A DNA stretch of 64,000 nt from an uncultured Gammaproteobacteria bacterium (GTDB taxonomy: Bacteria > Pseudomonadota > Gammaproteobacteria > Pseudomonadales > Pseudohongiellaceae). Of this stretch, positions 27,767-38,170 are shown in pieces. The position numbers and the translations under genes are program-made. The stretch spans positions 124,001 through 188,000 of the forward strand of contig CAJXUA010000001.1 in assembly GCA_913060695.1 (NCBI GenBank), given 5' to 3'. Numbering within the stretch: position 1 is the first letter of the stretch; the number at the start of each line of letters is the position of its first letter. Under the pieces are notes generated by a model. That model saw only the letters and a list, made by a program, of their open reading frames with translations. It made no database searches and was not told the DNA's origin.

Positions 27767-29026
27767 TTACTTGCGTTTCATCGAATTGAAGAATTCGTCG
27801 TTGGTCTTCGTGTCCTTGAGCTTGTCGAGGATGAATTCTGTTGCTTGAACGTCTTCCATCGAGCTGAGAATTTTACGCAGAATCCACATGCGCTGTAGCT
27901 CTTCTTCGGTGGTCAACAGTTCTTCGCGACGTGTGCCGGAACGACGCACATTGATAGCAGGGTAAATGCGCTTCTCGGCGATCTTGCGGTCGAGATGCAA
28001 TTCCATATTACCGGTACCCTTGAACTCTTCGTAGATCACTTCGTCCATCTTGGAACCGGTTTCTACAAGGGCTGTGGCGATAATGGTGAGGCTGCCGCCT
28101 TCTTCAAGATTACGTGCTGCACCGAAGAAACGTTTCGGGCGCTCGAGGGCGTGCGCGTCCACACCACCAGTCAGTACTTTGCCTGACGAGGGTACGATGG
28201 TGTTATAGGCACGGGCTAGGCGAGTGATCGAGTCGAGCAGAATTACAACGTCTTCTTTATGTTCAACAAGGCGCTTGGCCTTCTCGATAACCATCTCTGC
28301 CACTTGTACGTGGCGAGCAGGTGGTTCGTCGAATGTACTGGCAACCACTTCGCCGCGCACGGAGCGCTGCATCTCGGTTACTTCCTCTGGACGCTCGTCG
28401 ATAAGCAATACGATGAGGCGACACTCTGGATTATTCTTGGCGATTGATTGTGCGATGTTCTGCAGAATAAATGTCTTACCCGCCTTAGGAGGGGAGACGA
28501 TCAAGCCGCGTTGTCCTTTTCCGATTGGTGCACATAGGTCAATTGTGCGCGCACTCAAATCCTCTGTGCTGCCGTTGCCAATCTGCAGGTGCAAGCGCTC
28601 GGTTGGGAACAGCGGGGTGAGGTTTTCGAAGAGGATTTTTTGCTTAGAATTTTCGGGCTTGGAGAAGTTTACTTCGGAGATCTTTAGTAGTGCGAAGTAG
28701 CGTTCGCCGTCCTTTGGAGGTCTGATCTTACCTTCGATCGTATCGCCGGTACGCAGATTAAAGCGTCGAATCTGACTGGGAGAAACATAGATATCATCAG
28801 GGCCTGCGAGGTAGGAGGAGTCGGCTGATCTTAGGAAGCCGAACCCGTCCTGGAGTATCTCCAGCACGCCGTCACCGGAGATATCTTCTCCATTTTTAGC
28901 GTGTTTTTTCAGGATTGCGAAGATGATGTCTTGTTTGCGAGTTCTTGACAGATTCTCGAGCCCCATTTCTTGGGCCATGTTCAAGAGTTCGGCGATAGGT
29001 TGTTTCTTTAAGTCGGTTAGATTCAT
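27767..29026 (-). CDS. rho: Transcription termination factor Rho
   Basis: Rho is the hexameric RNA helicase that ends transcription. The 419-residue protein has the N-terminal helix bundle ([15 protein letters not shown]), a cold-shock-like RNA fold with GFGFLR, Walker [12 protein letters not shown], the [10 protein letters not shown] strand and a Q-loop region [11 protein letters not shown]. It is preceded by trxA on the same strand, but a hairpin and its own promoter separate them. A leader of about 215 nt would suit autoregulation. Confidence 0.98.
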   Translation of the reverse strand: MNLTDLKKQPIAELLNMAQEMGLENLSRTRKQDIIFAILKKHAKNGEDISGDGVLEILQDGFGFLRSADSSYLAGPDDIYVSPSQIRRFNLRTGDTIEGKIRPPKDGERYFALLKISEVNFSKPENSKQKILFENLTPLFPTERLHLQIGNGSTEDLSARTIDLCAPIGKGQRGLIVSPPKAGKTFILQNIAQSIAKNNPECRLIVLLIDERPEEVTEMQRSVRGEVVASTFDEPPARHVQVAEMVIEKAKRLVEHKEDVVILLDSITRLARAYNTIVPSSGKVLTGGVDAHALERPKRFFGAARNLEEGGSLTIIATALVETGSKMDEVIYEEFKGTGNMELHLDRKIAEKRIYPAINVRRSGTRREELLTTEEELQRMWILRKILSSMEDVQATEFILDKLKDTKTNDEFFNSMKRK

Positions 29027-29368
29027 GATGATTTAATACGTAGGTTTGTGAGGTAAGGACAAACTTAGACCACCCGCATAGCGCGACGCCAATGGGTCGG
29101 CAAATAGGTCTGAGAGCTTGTTAGGATTTTAAACAGAGTGGTTTGGCTGTTTTCTTAATGTGTATTAGTTTAATGGTTTTAGTTTAAAGCGTAGTTCTGG
29201 AGCAGTGTAGATAAGAGATAAGGTCGTCAGTCGAACGAGACGATGGACGCAATATAGAACGTGTAAAACGTGCTGTCCAGAAAAATTTTGTCTTTATTTG
29301 TGACGCTTGTTGGCACTGACGGGGGCTTTGTAGCACATCGAGGGAATGGTTTCCCGATTGAACAAACT
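29027..29368 (-). other. rho leader and intergenic region
   Basis: The 382-bp rho-trxA gap holds the trxA hairpin, a strong rho promoter and a leader of about 215 nt before the rho ATG. I saw no credible small gene in it. Long, unstructured leaders are used elsewhere for Rho autoregulation. Confidence 0.5.
29251..29279 (-). promoter_or_regulatory. rho promoter
   Basis: Minus strand: -35 TGGACA, 17-nt spacer, -10 TATATT. This is a near-consensus sigma-70 promoter placing the start around 29244. Confidence 0.65.
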
Positions 29369-29399
29369 GGCTACCCCGATGTTTGCTGTCAGGGTAGCC
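29369..29399 (-). terminator. Hairpin after trxA
   Basis: A perfect 8-bp stem GGCTACCC/GGGTAGCC (plus one further G-C-type closure) with a loop of about 14 nt begins 10 bp after the trxA stop and is followed by a T-containing AGTTTGTTC stretch. Confidence 0.65.
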
Positions 29400-29408
29400 G
29401 GTGTTAAA

Positions 29409-29735
29409 TCAGATAACGCTGTCGATAAACGAGGCCAATTGCGTGCGAGAAAGCGCGCCTACTTTAGTGCCCGCTACTTCGCCATCCTTGAAAATCATCA
29501 ACGTCGGGATGCCGCGAACGCCGTATTTAGGGGCGGTTTCAATATTTGAATCAATATTCAGCTTGGCAATCGTGAGTTTGCCGTCATATTCCTGCGCTAA
29601 CTCTTCTAAGACGGGGGCAATCATTTTGCACGGACCACACCACTCTGCCCAGAAGTCCACTAGCACTGGGCCAGAAGCCTTTAATACATCTTGCTCGAAA
29701 CTAGCATCGGAGATTTGAACGATATTGTCGCTCAT
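29409..29735 (-). CDS. trxA: Thioredoxin 1
   Basis: This 108-residue thioredoxin has the active site WCGPC (Cys33 and Cys36), the cis-Pro loop GIPTLM and buried Asp in VDFWAEW. It reduces protein disulfides in the cytoplasm. The trxA-rho order is conserved in related bacteria. Confidence 0.98.
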   Translation of the reverse strand: MSDNIVQISDASFEQDVLKASGPVLVDFWAEWCGPCKMIAPVLEELAQEYDGKLTIAKLNIDSNIETAPKYGVRGIPTLMIFKDGEVAGTKVGALSRTQLASFIDSVI

Positions 29736-29806
29736 AAAGTCATTCCTTCTAAGTTAGGTAAACGGTGTCCGTAAACGATTCGGTTCTGCGCTAGCAGGGT
29801 CAGACT

Positions 29807-29834
29807 ATGATAAGGCCTGATTTGCTGGTTTCAA
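29807..29834 (-). promoter_or_regulatory. trxA promoter
   Basis: Minus strand: -35 TTGAAA, 16-nt spacer, -10 TATCAT. The predicted start is about 65 nt before the trxA ATG. Confidence 0.5.
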
Positions 29835-29865
29835 GTGTGAAATTGTAACCCTAGTCCAAAACGGC

Positions 29866-30960
<1,095 letters not shown>

Positions 30961-31037
30961 GAATAAACCTTTAGCTCTGTAACCTTAGGTAGCTAATGCG
31001 AGTCCACTGCTTAAGCATTTAGACAATAGAGATAAAA

Positions 31038-33173
31038 ATGAGCAAATTGAAATTAATATTGGTACTAGTTTTCGCCGCCGCACTCACCGCGTATTTCACT
31101 CTTGACCTTGGGCGCTTTCTAACTCTGAGTTATGTGCAATCGCAGCTAAGTGCGATTCAGACCTATGCCGATGAAAATTTCCTGAGCGCCGCGGGCATCT
31201 ATTTCCTCGTATACGTTGCGATCACAGCACTCTCTATACCGGGAGCGGCGGTGGCGACTTTGGTGGGCGGCGCTATCTTCGGGCTAGGGTGGGGCACTCT
31301 AATCGTCTCCTTCGCGAGCTCTATAGGGGCAACACTGGCGTTCATGACTTCACGCCTATTGTTGCGCGACTGGGTGCAGAGTCGTTTCGGTAGCTCCTTG
31401 AAGGCCATCAACGCGGGTGTCGAGAAAGACGGAGCCTTCTATTTATTCAGCCTGCGCATGGTGCCAGTGTTCCCGTTTTTCCTCGTTAATCTACTAATGG
31501 GGCTTACCCCTATAAAGCTCATTCCCTATTTCTTCGTCTCGCAGATTGGGATGTTGCTCGGGACTGCTGTCTATGTGAATGCCGGAGCAGAGCTCGGGCA
31601 GATCGAATCTCTGTCTGGATTGATTAGTTTGCCAATCGTCCTGTCGTTTGCCTTATTAGGTATTTTGCCCTGGATCACTAAGGGCATACTCGGGTTTGTG
31701 CGTCGGCAAAAAGCTCCAGTGAAGTTTGCGAAGCCTAAACATTTCGAGGCCAATGTCGTAGTGATTGGCGCGGGTTCGGCTGGTTTGGTCTCCTCCATTA
31801 TCGCAGCAGGTGCCAAGGCTAAGGTCATTCTTATTGAGAAGCATCGCATGGGCGGTGACTGTCTCAATACAGGGTGCGTGCCGAGCAAGGCCATTATCCG
31901 CAGTGCGCGTATAGCCGACTATATTAAACGTGCCGCAGAGTTCGGCATTGATGGCGCTAAGGGGCAGGTGAATTTCCCGAAGGTGATGGAGCGCATTCAG
32001 TCTGTCGTGAAGGCTATCGAACCCCACGACTCCGTCGAGCGCTATACCTCGCTCGGAGTGGAATGTGTAGCGGGTGAGGCCATGATCACATCGCCTTGGA
32101 CGGTGCAGGTTGGTGAGCGCACGATCACGACTCGCTCGATCGTATTGGCCACGGGTGCGCGTCCCTTCGTGCCACCGATTCCCGGCCTAGACAAGGTGGA
32201 TTATCTGACCTCCGATTCGCTCTGGGACCTGCGTGAATTACCCAAGCGCCTACTAGTGTTGGGGGCGGGCCCAATCGGCTGCGAACTCGCTCAGAGTTTT
32301 GCGCGCCTAGGCGCACAAGTCACCGTAGTGGATCAGGCACCGCGCATCATGCCACGCGAGGATGAGGACGTTGCCGAATTAGTGATGGAGCGCTTTACTC
32401 GAGAAGGTGTGCGCGTGTTGACTGGGTATAAAGCAGATTCTTTTGAGCGCGATGAGCAGGGCGGCGTATTGCATGTGCAAGGCGAGGACGAGAGATTGGC
32501 GCTGCCATTTGACAAGGTGCTAATCGCGATAGGGCGTAAGGCCAATGTCGAAGGCTTCGGTCTTGAGGAATTACAGTTACCGCTAACACAGCGCGGCACT
32601 ATCGAGGTGAACGAATACCTGCAGACGATATATCCGAACATCTATGCCTGTGGCGATGTGGCCGGTCCCTATCAGTTCACGCATATGGCTTCTTATCAGG
32701 CTTGGTTTGCGGTATTGAACGCGATGCTGGGTGGTCTGAAGAAATTCCGTATCAACTATAAGGTAGTGCCTTGGGCGACCTTTACAGACCCGGAGGTTGC
32801 GCGCGTAGGCTTGAGTGAGCAGGAGGCCAAGGAGCAGGGAATTGAGTATGACCTGACCCGTTATGGCATCGATGACCTAGATCGTGCGATCGCCGATGGC
32901 GAGGCACATGGCTTTGTGAAGGTGCTAACGGCGCCTGGTGGCGATCGAATATTAGGCGCAACGATTGTTGGCTATCACGCAGGGGAATTACTAACCGAGT
33001 TTGTGCTCGCGATGACCCACGGTTTGGGTTTGAAGAAGATTGCCGCGACAACCCATATCTATCCAACGCTGTCCGAGGCCAATCGCTTTACAGCGAATGC
33101 TTGGCGTAGCGCGCGCATACCGAAGAAGCTATTGCCCTGGGCCGAGCGATTCTTTCGCTGGCGCAGGGGCTAA
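31038..33173 (+). CDS. TVP38/TMEM64 membrane domain fused to flavin disulfide reductase
   Basis: The first 225 or so residues are a SNARE-associated/TVP38 (DedA-like) membrane domain with several helices and the GGAIFGLGWGT loop. Residues from about 237 on are a mercuric-reductase-like pyridine nucleotide-disulfide oxidoreductase. It has an FAD motif VIGAGSAGLVSS, redox-active cysteines in GGDCLNTGCVPSKA, an NAD(P) motif LGAGPIGCELAQ and a C-terminal dimerisation domain with HIYPTLSEAN. The vicinal cysteines MerA uses at its C-terminus for mercury are absent, so mercury reduction is unlikely. Fusions of this kind are widespread but their substrate is unknown; membrane-linked quinone or disulfide redox is an inference. 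Confidence 0.88.
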   Translation: MSKLKLILVLVFAAALTAYFTLDLGRFLTLSYVQSQLSAIQTYADENFLSAAGIYFLVYVAITALSIPGAAVATLVGGAIFGLGWGTLIVSFASSIGATLAFMTSRLLLRDWVQSRFGSSLKAINAGVEKDGAFYLFSLRMVPVFPFFLVNLLMGLTPIKLIPYFFVSQIGMLLGTAVYVNAGAELGQIESLSGLISLPIVLSFALLGILPWITKGILGFVRRQKAPVKFAKPKHFEANVVVIGAGSAGLVSSIIAAGAKAKVILIEKHRMGGDCLNTGCVPSKAIIRSARIADYIKRAAEFGIDGAKGQVNFPKVMERIQSVVKAIEPHDSVERYTSLGVECVAGEAMITSPWTVQVGERTITTRSIVLATGARPFVPPIPGLDKVDYLTSDSLWDLRELPKRLLVLGAGPIGCELAQSFARLGAQVTVVDQAPRIMPREDEDVAELVMERFTREGVRVLTGYKADSFERDEQGGVLHVQGEDERLALPFDKVLIAIGRKANVEGFGLEELQLPLTQRGTIEVNEYLQTIYPNIYACGDVAGPYQFTHMASYQAWFAVLNAMLGGLKKFRINYKVVPWATFTDPEVARVGLSEQEAKEQGIEYDLTRYGIDDLDRAIADGEAHGFVKVLTAPGGDRILGATIVGYHAGELLTEFVLAMTHGLGLKKIAATTHIYPTLSEANRFTANAWRSARIPKKLLPWAERFFRWRRG

Positions 33174-33176
33174 GCT

Positions 33177-33689
33177 TTAACGCCTGCGGAAGGCTTGGAA
33201 TAGGCACAGGCCTATAAGGCCGATGAAGCCTAGCATTGAGAGTTCGGCGATCGAGAGCAGGCCAAGAAAGCGCCAAGAGACCTCTGCGCAATTGCCATCG
33301 CCCTTGAGCAAGAAGTTGAGCATATCCATGAATGGGAAGTTATCCATGATATAGCTCAGGCCTGGGCCACAGGCGGGCACTAAGTCTGCGGGCAAGTGTT
33401 GCAGCCATATCTGACGACCCGCGAAATAGCCGCCCGCTACACACATCGCAGCCGCCGCCAAGGCATAATTCTTCACGCCCTTCTCCGAAGGGTTATGAAT
33501 GGCCGAGGCTAGGCAAATTAAGCCTACTAGAATCACGAACACGCGCTGTGTGATACACAATCCACAGGGCTGCAGAAGCATTACGTGCTCCATATACAAG
33601 GCAACGCCGATTATGGAGGTGCAGGCTAGGAAAATCATGAGATTGAGGTTGCGCGTGCGGGGGATTAAAGCGTCGAGAGAATTTGCCAT
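33177..33689 (-). CDS. dsbB: Disulfide bond formation protein B
   Basis: DsbB re-oxidises periplasmic DsbA by passing electrons to quinone. The 170-residue protein has four membrane helices, the first periplasmic Cys pair in QPCGLCITQR and second-loop cysteines at VPACGPG and DGNCAEVSW. It faces the TVP38 fusion gene with 3 bp between stops. dsbA is not in the window. Confidence 0.92.
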   Translation of the reverse strand: MANSLDALIPRTRNLNLMIFLACTSIIGVALYMEHVMLLQPCGLCITQRVFVILVGLICLASAIHNPSEKGVKNYALAAAAMCVAGGYFAGRQIWLQHLPADLVPACGPGLSYIMDNFPFMDMLNFLLKGDGNCAEVSWRFLGLLSIAELSMLGFIGLIGLCLFQAFRRR

Positions 33690-33909
33690 CGTTTAACTCA
33701 CTGCCACTACTGGCTTAACTGTATGAAATTTCTATATATTTAGAGATTTTATTGGGGCGTATTATGTGTAATGCGCTCCATTTTAAACAAAATTGCCGCG
33801 AAGTATACGGTGGAACCTACCCATTAGCTTTTGGGCTGCACTCAGATAATCGTCGCCCGTGCCGATATATGGCATACTGAACCGGCAAATCGCGCAAAGG
33901 GTTACCACT

Positions 33910-34347
33910 ATGTTGAAAAGAATCTCGTCTCTATTTGGCCTGTTTAGCCTATTGAGTATTACTGCGTTCACCTCTCAGGTAATGGCCGCTTCTGCTGCAC
34001 CTGCCGCGCCTGGTAGTAATAGCGAGTTCCCTTATGTAGAGCTTAGTCCGAGCTTCGTCACAAATTACGATGGCGGTGGTCGGCTACGCTACCTAAAAGT
34101 CGATGTCACGGTTCGCACCAAGCGCCCAGCAGACGAGATGATCAGACATCACATGCCCTATATCCGCAGTAAATTGATCGAACTCTTCGCTAGCCAGCTA
34201 GAGGAAAATTTAACCTCTACCCAGGGCAAGGAGCATCTGCGCGAACAGGCACTCGACACTATTCGAGCCTCACTAGACTATGTCGAGGGCGGCGGTTCTG
34301 CCGACGTCCTCGAGGTGTTCTTCACGTCGTATGTGATTCAGCAATAG
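33910..34347 (+). CDS. Secreted FliL-like protein, not in a flagellar locus
   Basis: Started at ATG 33910, the 145-residue product has a cleavable-looking signal (about 5-27, ending VMAAS). A C-terminal domain resembles FliL (LRYLKVDVTVRTK, HMPYIRSKLIELF, LREQALDTIRASL, VFFTSYVIQ). FliL normally has an uncleaved anchor and sits in flagellar operons; none is visible here. Such secreted FliL-like paralogues are known in gammaproteobacteria without assigned function. The last 26 bp overlap the convergent gshA. Confidence 0.75.
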   Translation: MLKRISSLFGLFSLLSITAFTSQVMAASAAPAAPGSNSEFPYVELSPSFVTNYDGGGRLRYLKVDVTVRTKRPADEMIRHHMPYIRSKLIELFASQLEENLTSTQGKEHLREQALDTIRASLDYVEGGGSADVLEVFFTSYVIQQ

Positions 34348-35908
34348 CATTGAATTGACTGAGAAATTCGTCGAACTCGATGTCGTCACTCGCCTCAATC
34401 TCCGCCTGTTTTGCAACTGACAGGTGGCTCGCCTCTTGAAACTCTTGTAGTCGCTGCGCTGATAATTTCTGTGCACGGAAATGTGCGTCTGTGGCCGCTG
34501 CTTGGGACATGGTAAAGCGGCAGAAGGCCTGGCCAGACTCTCGCATCGCAGCAAGGAGACGTGCCGATGGCGTAAGCGAGGGATCCGCGATCTTCTTCTG
34601 TTGAGCTGCACATGCCGCAGTGTAGGCGTCGGTGTTATGGACGTCGTCCAGCATAGTGGCGGCGTGACTGATATCGACCATCAACTCGTTGGCCCATTCA
34701 GAGAAGGCTACTGCCTTGCCATCGCGCTCTAGCATCAAACCCGGTGCCCTGCCTTCATTGACCACTCGAGATAGGTTCTCTTCGATCTCTGCATAGCTGG
34801 CTTGCGTACACTCGGGGCTAGGGGAGAGAAGGCAATAGATTAGGAATGAGTCGAGGAAGCGAATCTGTTCGGCGTCGAGCCCATTGGGCAGGAAGGGATT
34901 CAGGTCGAGGATGCGCACTTCGATGTATTGAATGCCGCTCTCGCGCAATAGAGTCAATGGGCGCTCGCCGGATTGACCTACGCGTTTTGGGCGAATGGTG
35001 CCATAGAACTCATTTTCTAACTGCAATAGATTGGTATTGATCTGCAGGTAGTTGCCGTGTTTTTTCATGCCGATTGCTTGGTAAGGGGCATAGGGAGTAG
35101 ACATTGCCTCTTGCAAGCTATCGAGATAATTATCGAGTTTGTTATAACAAACGAATAGCGATTTCTGCGCCTCACTCTTATAGCCTAGATTGCCCATGCG
35201 CAGGGCAGTGGCATGGGGTTTATAGAGAGTGTATTCGTCGAACTCTTCCAGCTCGTGTGGGCGTCCCTGTGTAAAGCACTTGGATACCGCTGGCGAGGCG
35301 CCGAAGAAATAAGGCAGCAACCATGAGTTACGATGGAAGTTACGAATCAGGTGCAGGTATTGCTGAGTTTGAAACTCTTGTAGCGCTAAGGGCGAGCGCT
35401 TGATTTTATGATAGTCCGGCCAAAAGCTCTCTGGCATCGAGAAATTATAGTGTATGCCCGCGATAGTCTGCATGGCTCGCCCGTAACGATGTCCAAGACC
35501 TTCCCGATAGAGAGTCTTGAGTTTGCCGATGTTGGAGTCACCATAGAGTGCGAGGGGAATATCGTCGTCACTCTCCATTAGGCAGGGCATGCTCGATACC
35601 CAGAGGCGTTCGTCTTGGGGCAAAACGCTATAGGTGTAGATGTGCAAATCATTGAGAAAGTCGAGGGTCTCGGCGATGCTGGTTTTCACCGGCGTAATAA
35701 GCTCGAGCAAGGCTTCTGAATAGTCGGTTGTAATATGCGGGTGAGTGAGCGCCTTTCCTAGGCCGCTTGGGTGAGGTGTCTGCGCTAAGTGACCGTCATT
35801 CGTTACACGCAAGCTCTCTTTCTCGATCCCTCTGTGTATCTGTCCCCACTCGGTGCGAAACTCGCTAAGTTCGAACCGGCGTAGACTTTCTTCTAGTGGC
35901 TTAGTCAA
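34322..35908 (-). CDS. gshA: Glutamate-cysteine ligase
   Basis: GshA makes gamma-glutamylcysteine, the first step of glutathione synthesis. The 528-residue product matches the proteobacterial GshA type: GIEKESLRV near the start, TTDYSEALLELITP, HYNFSMPESFW and YIEVRILDLNPF. The 3' end overlaps the convergent FliL-like gene by 26 bp. Confidence 0.96.
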   Translation of the reverse strand: MTKPLEESLRRFELSEFRTEWGQIHRGIEKESLRVTNDGHLAQTPHPSGLGKALTHPHITTDYSEALLELITPVKTSIAETLDFLNDLHIYTYSVLPQDERLWVSSMPCLMESDDDIPLALYGDSNIGKLKTLYREGLGHRYGRAMQTIAGIHYNFSMPESFWPDYHKIKRSPLALQEFQTQQYLHLIRNFHRNSWLLPYFFGASPAVSKCFTQGRPHELEEFDEYTLYKPHATALRMGNLGYKSEAQKSLFVCYNKLDNYLDSLQEAMSTPYAPYQAIGMKKHGNYLQINTNLLQLENEFYGTIRPKRVGQSGERPLTLLRESGIQYIEVRILDLNPFLPNGLDAEQIRFLDSFLIYCLLSPSPECTQASYAEIEENLSRVVNEGRAPGLMLERDGKAVAFSEWANELMVDISHAATMLDDVHNTDAYTAACAAQQKKIADPSLTPSARLLAAMRESGQAFCRFTMSQAAATDAHFRAQKLSAQRLQEFQEASHLSVAKQAEIEASDDIEFDEFLSQFNAIAESHTT

Positions 35909-36105
35909 GCTGCATCCTCTGTGTTCTCATGATTTGCTTAGCATGCTCAAAGCACAGGGGCTAGGTCGGTATCTTGAGACTTGTCGTGTGGTCTTTCTAA
36001 GAGCGGCGATTATGCCAAATAAAGTGAATCTCGGCCACGAAGGCGCGCCTGAATAATGCGCAGGCAATTTTCGAAAACTGTTTAACTACCCAAGACTAGA
36101 GTGTG

Positions 36106-36510
36106 CTACTCCGCATAATGTTTCATCGCAGTGCGTAAGCGACGATCTTTTTTGTCTGGTTTGGCAATAGGTTGCTCCAACTGGGCGTGTAAGCGCCGCT
36201 GTTCTGCGAGCTGTGTGCGCTTGTCGATACTCTGCTGGGTCTCCTCATAGAGCAGTGCCGCCTCGGGCGCGCCACGCCTGTGTTCGGAAAGGCCTTTGAC
36301 TACAATAGTGCGGGTGTCCCAACCTTGGCGCACATCGAGCTCCATGCCTATGCTGACGTCTCGGCCTGGCTTGAGTTTATTGCCGGCGCTCTGCACCTTG
36401 CCAGTCTCCACAGCCTGCTTGGCAATAGAGCGGGTCTTGAACAGGCGTGCCGCCCACAACCATTTATCGAGTCTTATGATTGAGTTAGTGGTTTCGGTGT
36501 CCTTGCTCAT
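36106..36510 (-). CDS. hslR: Heat-shock protein 15 (S4-domain ribosome recycling factor)
   Basis: This 134-residue protein opens with an S4 RNA-binding domain (IRLDKWLWAARLFKTRSIAKQ) and ends in a basic tail, like Hsp15. Hsp15 binds free 50S subunits with stalled nascent chains. The gene starts inside the stop of the upstream phosphatase gene (4-bp overlap), and the yrfG-hslR pairing is conserved in enterics and relatives. Confidence 0.93.
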   Translation of the reverse strand: MSKDTETTNSIIRLDKWLWAARLFKTRSIAKQAVETGKVQSAGNKLKPGRDVSIGMELDVRQGWDTRTIVVKGLSEHRRGAPEAALLYEETQQSIDKRTQLAEQRRLHAQLEQPIAKPDKKDRRLRTAMKHYAE

Positions 36511-37181
36511 TGTTTGGCTAAACCTTTCATGATCTCGGCGAAATCGTCGATCTGGATGAATTCCTCCTGCTTCGCTAAGGCCAGCCTCTGGCTGTCGGGG
36601 CGGGCGATGGCACGCAGATGGCCGATGCCCTCGGCCTGCGCCCTACGCAAAACTGGAAGGCTGTCGTCTATCAGTAGTGTGCGCTGCGGATCGTGTTCGA
36701 CCTCGGCGCGCAGAGCTGGCCAGAAGCCAATATTCTCTTTCGCCAATTGTAGTGAATGAGAGCTGATGCGATGGTCAAAGTGTTCGGCGATGCCGGTGTG
36801 CTGCATTTTTAACTCGAGGCTGTGGGGGTGCGCATTGGTGACCAGTACGACCTGTTTGCCATTCTGGCGCAACTGCTGCACGAAGGGCAGGGCGTTGGGC
36901 CGCAGCGCGATCTTGTGGCGCACCTCGTGCTTAAGCGCCTTGATGTCCATCGCGAGGCTGTCGGACCAGAAATCCATGCAATACCAGTCTAGCGTGCCTT
37001 TGACGCTAGCATAGCGGCTCATTAGAAACGCAGAGGCCTGTGTTGGCGTCAGGCGATTCATCTCGCCATAGCGCGCCGGAACAAATTCTTCCCAAAAATA
37101 ATTATCGAAGTGTAGGTCGAGCACTGTTCCATCCATGTCGAATAGAACAGTGTCGATTTGTGCCCAATTCAATGCTGTCAT
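36507..37181 (-). CDS. yrfG: HAD-family GMP/IMP nucleotidase, YrfG-like
   Basis: This 224-residue HAD hydrolase has nucleophile motif FDMDGTVLD, Thr in LVTNAHPHS, a Lys at motif III and DD in LLIDDSLPV. The cap insert is short. Together with the overlap onto hslR, this matches YrfG, a purine nucleotide 5'-nucleotidase. It follows the secreted VOC gene by 11 bp. Confidence 0.9.
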   Translation of the reverse strand: MTALNWAQIDTVLFDMDGTVLDLHFDNYFWEEFVPARYGEMNRLTPTQASAFLMSRYASVKGTLDWYCMDFWSDSLAMDIKALKHEVRHKIALRPNALPFVQQLRQNGKQVVLVTNAHPHSLELKMQHTGIAEHFDHRISSHSLQLAKENIGFWPALRAEVEHDPQRTLLIDDSLPVLRRAQAEGIGHLRAIARPDSQRLALAKQEEFIQIDDFAEIMKGLAKQ

Positions 37182-37192
37182 TGCTGGCCCAT

Positions 37193-37993
37193 TTAATACT
37201 CGTCTAAGCCCTCAGTAAATTCGATATAGACCCCGGTAGGGTCTGTGATGAAGGCAGTTTTTAGACCTATCGAAGGGATGTCCCGATAAGCCACGTCGAA
37301 GGCTATGCCTTTCTCTTCCAGTAACTTGCAGAAGGCCTCTAAGTCGTCCACTTCGAAGCCTATATGATCGATCGAGCGTCCCTTGGTGGGGAGGCGCTCT
37401 TCTCTAGCATTGCCGAAGCTTAAATTCATGCCGGGCACATTCGTGGTGCTCTCGATAGAGCCTCGTGGTCGAGCCTCGATGTTGAGTAGCTGCGTATACC
37501 ACTGCAGTAAGCTTTCATACTCGGCAGTGAAGAAATGGATGTGATAAGGCTCAACTTCAAGGTCTAGCATCTGATCTTCTTGCAGTTCCACGTAAACATC
37601 ATCCGGCATCATGATGTAGGCATTACGTTGCCCCTCTGCGCCGATGAACTCGCGGCCGACAGGTAGGCCCTCCGCACGCCATTTCGCGAGGAAGGTCGCG
37701 ATGTTGCGGACCTTGAATCCAAAGTGATCCATCACCGTGCCCTGCGAGCCGCCTGTTGGGACGCGCTCGGTAAGAATGACGGCCATATTCCGCATGCGCA
37801 CCGCGGTCAAGGAACCCTTCTGGACGACAGTGCCGCCGAAGTGGTCGACCCACAAGCGCTTGTGCAGCTCGATATCGCTTACATTCAAATGCACATGGCC
37901 ATATGTCAGCCCTGCCTCGTTGGGTACTGCCAACTGCGCCTGGGCAGTGCCCATGGTCAGCAGAATTAGAATGAGCCCAGTAATTACGCGCAT
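37193..37993 (-). CDS. Secreted two-domain VOC-family protein
   Basis: The 266-residue product has a signal peptide (about 1-19, ending AQAQ) and two VOC modules: GLTYGHVHLNVSDIELHK and YHIHFFTAEYESLLQWY as first strands, and VYVELQE and VYIEFTEG as the metal-Glu strands. The arrangement recalls extradiol-dioxygenase-like or glyoxalase-like folds, but export to the periplasm is uncommon for them. It probably heads the operon with yrfG and hslR. The substrate is unknown. Confidence 0.8.
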   Translation of the reverse strand: MRVITGLILILLTMGTAQAQLAVPNEAGLTYGHVHLNVSDIELHKRLWVDHFGGTVVQKGSLTAVRMRNMAVILTERVPTGGSQGTVMDHFGFKVRNIATFLAKWRAEGLPVGREFIGAEGQRNAYIMMPDDVYVELQEDQMLDLEVEPYHIHFFTAEYESLLQWYTQLLNIEARPRGSIESTTNVPGMNLSFGNAREERLPTKGRSIDHIGFEVDDLEAFCKLLEEKGIAFDVAYRDIPSIGLKTAFITDPTGVYIEFTEGLDEY

Positions 37994-38170
37994 GATGATT
38001 CTCCGTTTTGTTTTTATTGTGATGTTAGTGCTGCGCAGTGACCAGCGTTACCTCTAGAGGCAGTTCGCAGGCAAGAGCGTGAAACATGCTAGCATTTGCC
38101 CTAAGCCCGCGTCGATCAACCTGTTAGACCCTGTCGCGGTGCCGACTTGGCGCTAATGAGGAGTTTGTGG

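Noticed and set aside
31741-33173. Mercuric reductase (merA)
   Set aside because: The core resembles MerA but the C-terminal vicinal cysteines and a mer operon are absent.
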